Shown here piece after piece: positions 62,051 through 64,000 of a stretch of DNA of 64,000 nt; positions within the stretch are counted from its first letter, which is position 1, and each line of letters opens with the position of its first letter. This stretch comes from Ureibacillus acetophenoni (GTDB lineage: Bacteria; Bacillota; Bacilli; Bacillales_A; Planococcaceae): contig NZ_OBQC01000006.1 of the NCBI RefSeq assembly GCF_900220965.1, positions 119,003 through 183,002 of the forward strand, written 5' to 3'. The position numbers were made by a program, and so were the translations under genes. A model generated the notes under the pieces. The model was not told the origin of the DNA, searched no databases, and saw only the letters and a program-made list of their open reading frames with translations.

Positions 62051-63484
62051 ATGAAAACTACTGAGATATTAACAGAAAATAAACAGAAAAATAAATCTAA
62101 GAAATCTAGGTTTAAAGTTCCCCACGTATTTGCACTACTATTTTTCATTATTTTAATTGCTGTTGCATTAACCTATATCATTCCAGCTGGTGAATTTGAT
62201 AGAGTTGAAGATCCGGTTACTGGTAGAACACTTGTTGTAGAAGGTACATATGAGAATGTTCCTCAAAACCCAGTAAGTATTATTGATATCCCTGGGTTGA
62301 TTATTACGGGAATAAACGAAGCTAGTGCAATTATATTATTTTTATTTGTTGTTGGTGGTTCGTTCCGAATCATTACATCAACTGGCGCTTTTGATGCTGG
62401 TATCAGAGCGGTAACTACTAAGTTAGGGAATAAAGATATTCTTATTATCCCGCTATTAATTTTAATTTTCGCTATTTGCGGTGCTACTGTTGGGATGACT
62501 ATTGAAGCAGTAGGATTAGTCCCTTTAATGATTGCTTTTGCTCGATCAATGAAATATGACGCTATTACTGGTATGGCTATAGTCTTATTAGGATGCTTCA
62601 GCGGTTTTATTGCAGGATTAATGAATCCATTTACAGTTGGGGTTGCGCAACAAATTGCTGGACTACCAATGTTTTCGGGTATGTGGTTACGTGCAATTAT
62701 TATGGTTGTATTAATCATTGTTTCGAGTATATACATAATACGTTATGCTAAAAAAGTAAAAGCCGATCCAACTAAAAGTTTAGTGTATGAGCTTGAACAA
62801 AAGCAAAGAGACAATGCACTAGAACTAAATCCTGATTTCAAATTAAAACTGAATCATTACTTAATTCTACTAACATTTATGTCGGGTATTGGTTTATTAA
62901 TATGGGGAGTTATTACAAAACATTGGTATCTTGAACAAATGGCTGCCCTATTCCTAGCTATGGGGATTCTTTCAGGTATTTTCGCCGGGTTTAGTTCTAG
63001 TAGAATTGCAGAAGAATTTGTAGAAGGTGCTAAATCTGTTACATTAGGGGCCTTAATTGTAGGTATTGCTATGGCCATTACAGTGGCTTTAAGGGAAGGA
63101 CAAATTATTGATTCCTTAATTAATGGGATCGCTAGCATCATTATGATTCTACCAGACTTTTTAAAGGTTATTAGTATTTACCTGTTTCAAAATGTTATCA
63201 ACTTTTTCATCAATTCCGGCTCTGGACAAGCGACAGTGACAATGCCGATCATGGTACCATTGGGTGAATTAGTTGGTATTACAAGACAAACGACAGTTCT
63301 ATCATTCCATTTAGGCGATGGGTTTACGAATCTGATCTACCCTACTGCCTCAACTTTGATGGCCTATCTTGCAACTGCAGGTATCGGTTATGACAAATGG
63401 GTACGATTTATATGGCCATTAGTTCTAATATTTGTTGCTATTGGTGCGGTATTTGTTGTTTTTGCACATATTATTCAATATTAA
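62051..63484 (+). CDS. YfcC-family permease
   Basis: 477 aa from ATG 62051 (GAAAGGTT upstream). About 12 helices, starting FKVPHVFALLFFIILIAVALTYIIPAGEFDR, which is the YfcC/C4-dicarboxylate-like (AbgT-related) signature, and GATVGMTIEAVGLVPLMIAFARS. Often linked to M20 peptidases, as here, suggesting uptake of a peptide or acyl-amino acid for hydrolysis. The RBS lies inside the end of the peptidase gene. Confidence 0.87.
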   Translation: MKTTEILTENKQKNKSKKSRFKVPHVFALLFFIILIAVALTYIIPAGEFDRVEDPVTGRTLVVEGTYENVPQNPVSIIDIPGLIITGINEASAIILFLFVVGGSFRIITSTGAFDAGIRAVTTKLGNKDILIIPLLILIFAICGATVGMTIEAVGLVPLMIAFARSMKYDAITGMAIVLLGCFSGFIAGLMNPFTVGVAQQIAGLPMFSGMWLRAIIMVVLIIVSSIYIIRYAKKVKADPTKSLVYELEQKQRDNALELNPDFKLKLNHYLILLTFMSGIGLLIWGVITKHWYLEQMAALFLAMGILSGIFAGFSSSRIAEEFVEGAKSVTLGALIVGIAMAITVALREGQIIDSLINGIASIIMILPDFLKVISIYLFQNVINFFINSGSGQATVTMPIMVPLGELVGITRQTTVLSFHLGDGFTNLIYPTASTLMAYLATAGIGYDKWVRFIWPLVLIFVAIGAVFVVFAHIIQY

Positions 63485-63502
63485 TAATTTGGTAGTAAGT
63501 TA

Positions 63503-63533
63503 AAAACTTGTGGATATCCACAGGTTTTTTTTA
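63503..63533 (+). terminator. Terminator of the M20-YfcC operon
   Basis: AAAACTTGTGGA/TCCACAGGTTTT stem (one G-U) with T8. Confidence 0.88.
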
Positions 63534-63626
63534 TTTTTTGGTGATAAGTTTTTAAATTGCAAGATTGCCTCTAATTGAATACAAAATACACGCCTCAAAT
63601 CAATCTGAAATCTTCACAACAATTAA

Positions 63627-63664
63627 AAAAGCATTAATTCCTTTGTATTGGAATTAATGCTTAA
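63627..63664 (-). terminator. Terminator of the tRNA operon
   Basis: A perfect 13-bp stem (AAGCATTAATTCC) with TTTTTT on the minus strand, 44 nt past tRNA-Cys. Confidence 0.88.
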
Positions 63665-63707
63665 AATTATATAATTTAAATTTAAGATTCAACATTTTAT
63701 GAATTAA

Positions 63708-63778
63708 AGGCGGCTACCGGATTTGAACCGGTGATGAGGGTGTTGCAGACCCGTGCCTTACCACTTGGCTAAGCCGCC
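63708..63778 (-). tRNA. trnC-Cys: tRNA-Cys (GCA)
   Basis: 71 nt. Acceptor GGCGGCT/AGCCGCC, anticodon loop TCTGCAACA with GCA, TPsiC arm CCGGTTCAAATCCGG. No encoded CCA. First of three closely spaced minus-strand tRNA genes. Confidence 0.97.
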
Positions 63779-63809
63779 ATAATTACGGAAGTGGTTGACT
63801 ATAAAAAAA

Positions 63810-63884
63810 TGGCTGGGGTACCAGGATTCGAACCTGGGCATGACGGAATCAAAATCCGCTGCCTTACCGCTTGGCTATACCCCA
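63810..63884 (-). tRNA. trnQ-Gln: tRNA-Gln (UUG)
   Basis: 75 nt including encoded CCA. Acceptor TGGGGTA/TACCCCA, anticodon loop ATTTTGATT with TTG, TPsiC arm CCAGGTTCGAATCCTGG. Confidence 0.97.
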
Positions 63885-63890
63885 AAGTAA

Positions 63891-63967
63891 TGGGGCGGCT
63901 GATGGGAATCGAACCCACGAATGCCGGAACCACAATCCGGTGCGTTAACCACTTCGCCACAACCGCC
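63891..63967 (-). tRNA. trnH-His: tRNA-His (GUG)
   Basis: 77 nt with G-1 and encoded CCA. Anticodon loop ATTGTGGTT with GTG; acceptor GGCGGTT/AGCCGCC and C73 to pair with G-1. Confidence 0.97.
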
Positions 63968-63988
63968 ATAGTTAAAGTTCAATTAAGA

Positions 63989-64000
63989 TGGTGGAGAGGG
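63989..64000 (-). tRNA. Possible 3' end of a further tRNA at the window edge
   Basis: TGGTGGAGAGGG on the plus strand is CCCTCTCCACCA on the minus strand, which could be an acceptor end plus CCA of the next tRNA in the cluster. Identity cannot be read. Confidence 0.4.

Overview
The window is chromosomal DNA of a low-GC, spore-forming member of the Bacillales. The evidence is a long Bacillus-type SRP RNA, the spore-germination hydrolase CwlJ, a YjcZ-like spore peptide, a gamma-SASP-like protein, a TcyP cystine symporter, YwbE, YmaF, two CspA-type proteins and an SLH-anchored glycosidase. The SLH domains and the eukaryote-like (type 2) IleRS suggest a Lysinibacillus/Psychrobacillus/Sporosarcina-like relative; the genus is an inference. 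No phage, IS element, rRNA or CRISPR was seen.

Layout. 0-8.5 kb: the 3' part of a type 2 ileS, a fused pabB-pabC, and a LysR regulator divergent from a 3-hydroxybutyrate permease/dehydrogenase pair. 8.6-12.4 kb: small membrane and hypothetical genes, one small gene with an in-frame stop, and a perfect 46-bp palindrome. 12.5-12.8 kb: SRP RNA with its promoter. 12.9-18.3 kb: transporters (LysE, APC, MFS), a cold-shock protein, a spore protein and a DUF2935 protein. 18.3-18.6 kb: first 21-bp repeat array. 19.6-23.9 kb: an arsenic locus (arsB, arsC, arsR, a small ORF, an ArsO-like flavoprotein, an ArsN1-like acetyltransferase) with three ArsR-type inverted repeats. 24.2-32.2 kb: tcyP, a 1.1-kb array of 52-bp repeats, a rhodanese whose 3' end is made of that repeat, a cluster of DnaA boxes, a PhoD-like phosphatase and a 939-bp higher-order array. 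32.2-39 kb: GH18-LysM-SLH protein, ECF sigma/anti-sigma pair, NCS1 permease. 39-48.5 kb: many small genes, including cwlJ and two too short for routine ORF calling. 48.6-57 kb: an LspA-cysteine hydrolase fusion, acetyl- and methyltransferases, PP2C/HIT pair, YitT, YwbE. 57.3-63.5 kb: a ketosynthase missing one catalytic His coupled to a GGDEF/EAL protein, then an M20 peptidase without its lid domain next to a YfcC-type permease. The right end holds tRNA-Cys, tRNA-Gln and tRNA-His.

The most unusual content is a set of five intergenic tandem arrays. Four use a unit of about 21 bp with a different core word (TTACTTGCGA at two loci, TTATTAGAA, CGTAAT) and the fifth a unit of 52 bp. In three of them the 21-bp units are grouped into a super-repeat of 102-103 bp made of five units, one of them shortened. 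The shared rulers (21, 52, about 102) across unrelated core words look like one repeat-generating or DNA-organising system rather than five accidents. Other leads are the LspA fusion, the DnaA-box cluster, the ketosynthase/c-di-GMP pair and two small genes interrupted by stop codons.

All calls come from reading the sequence and from memory of protein families; no database search was possible. Start codons were chosen by ribosome-binding-site position.
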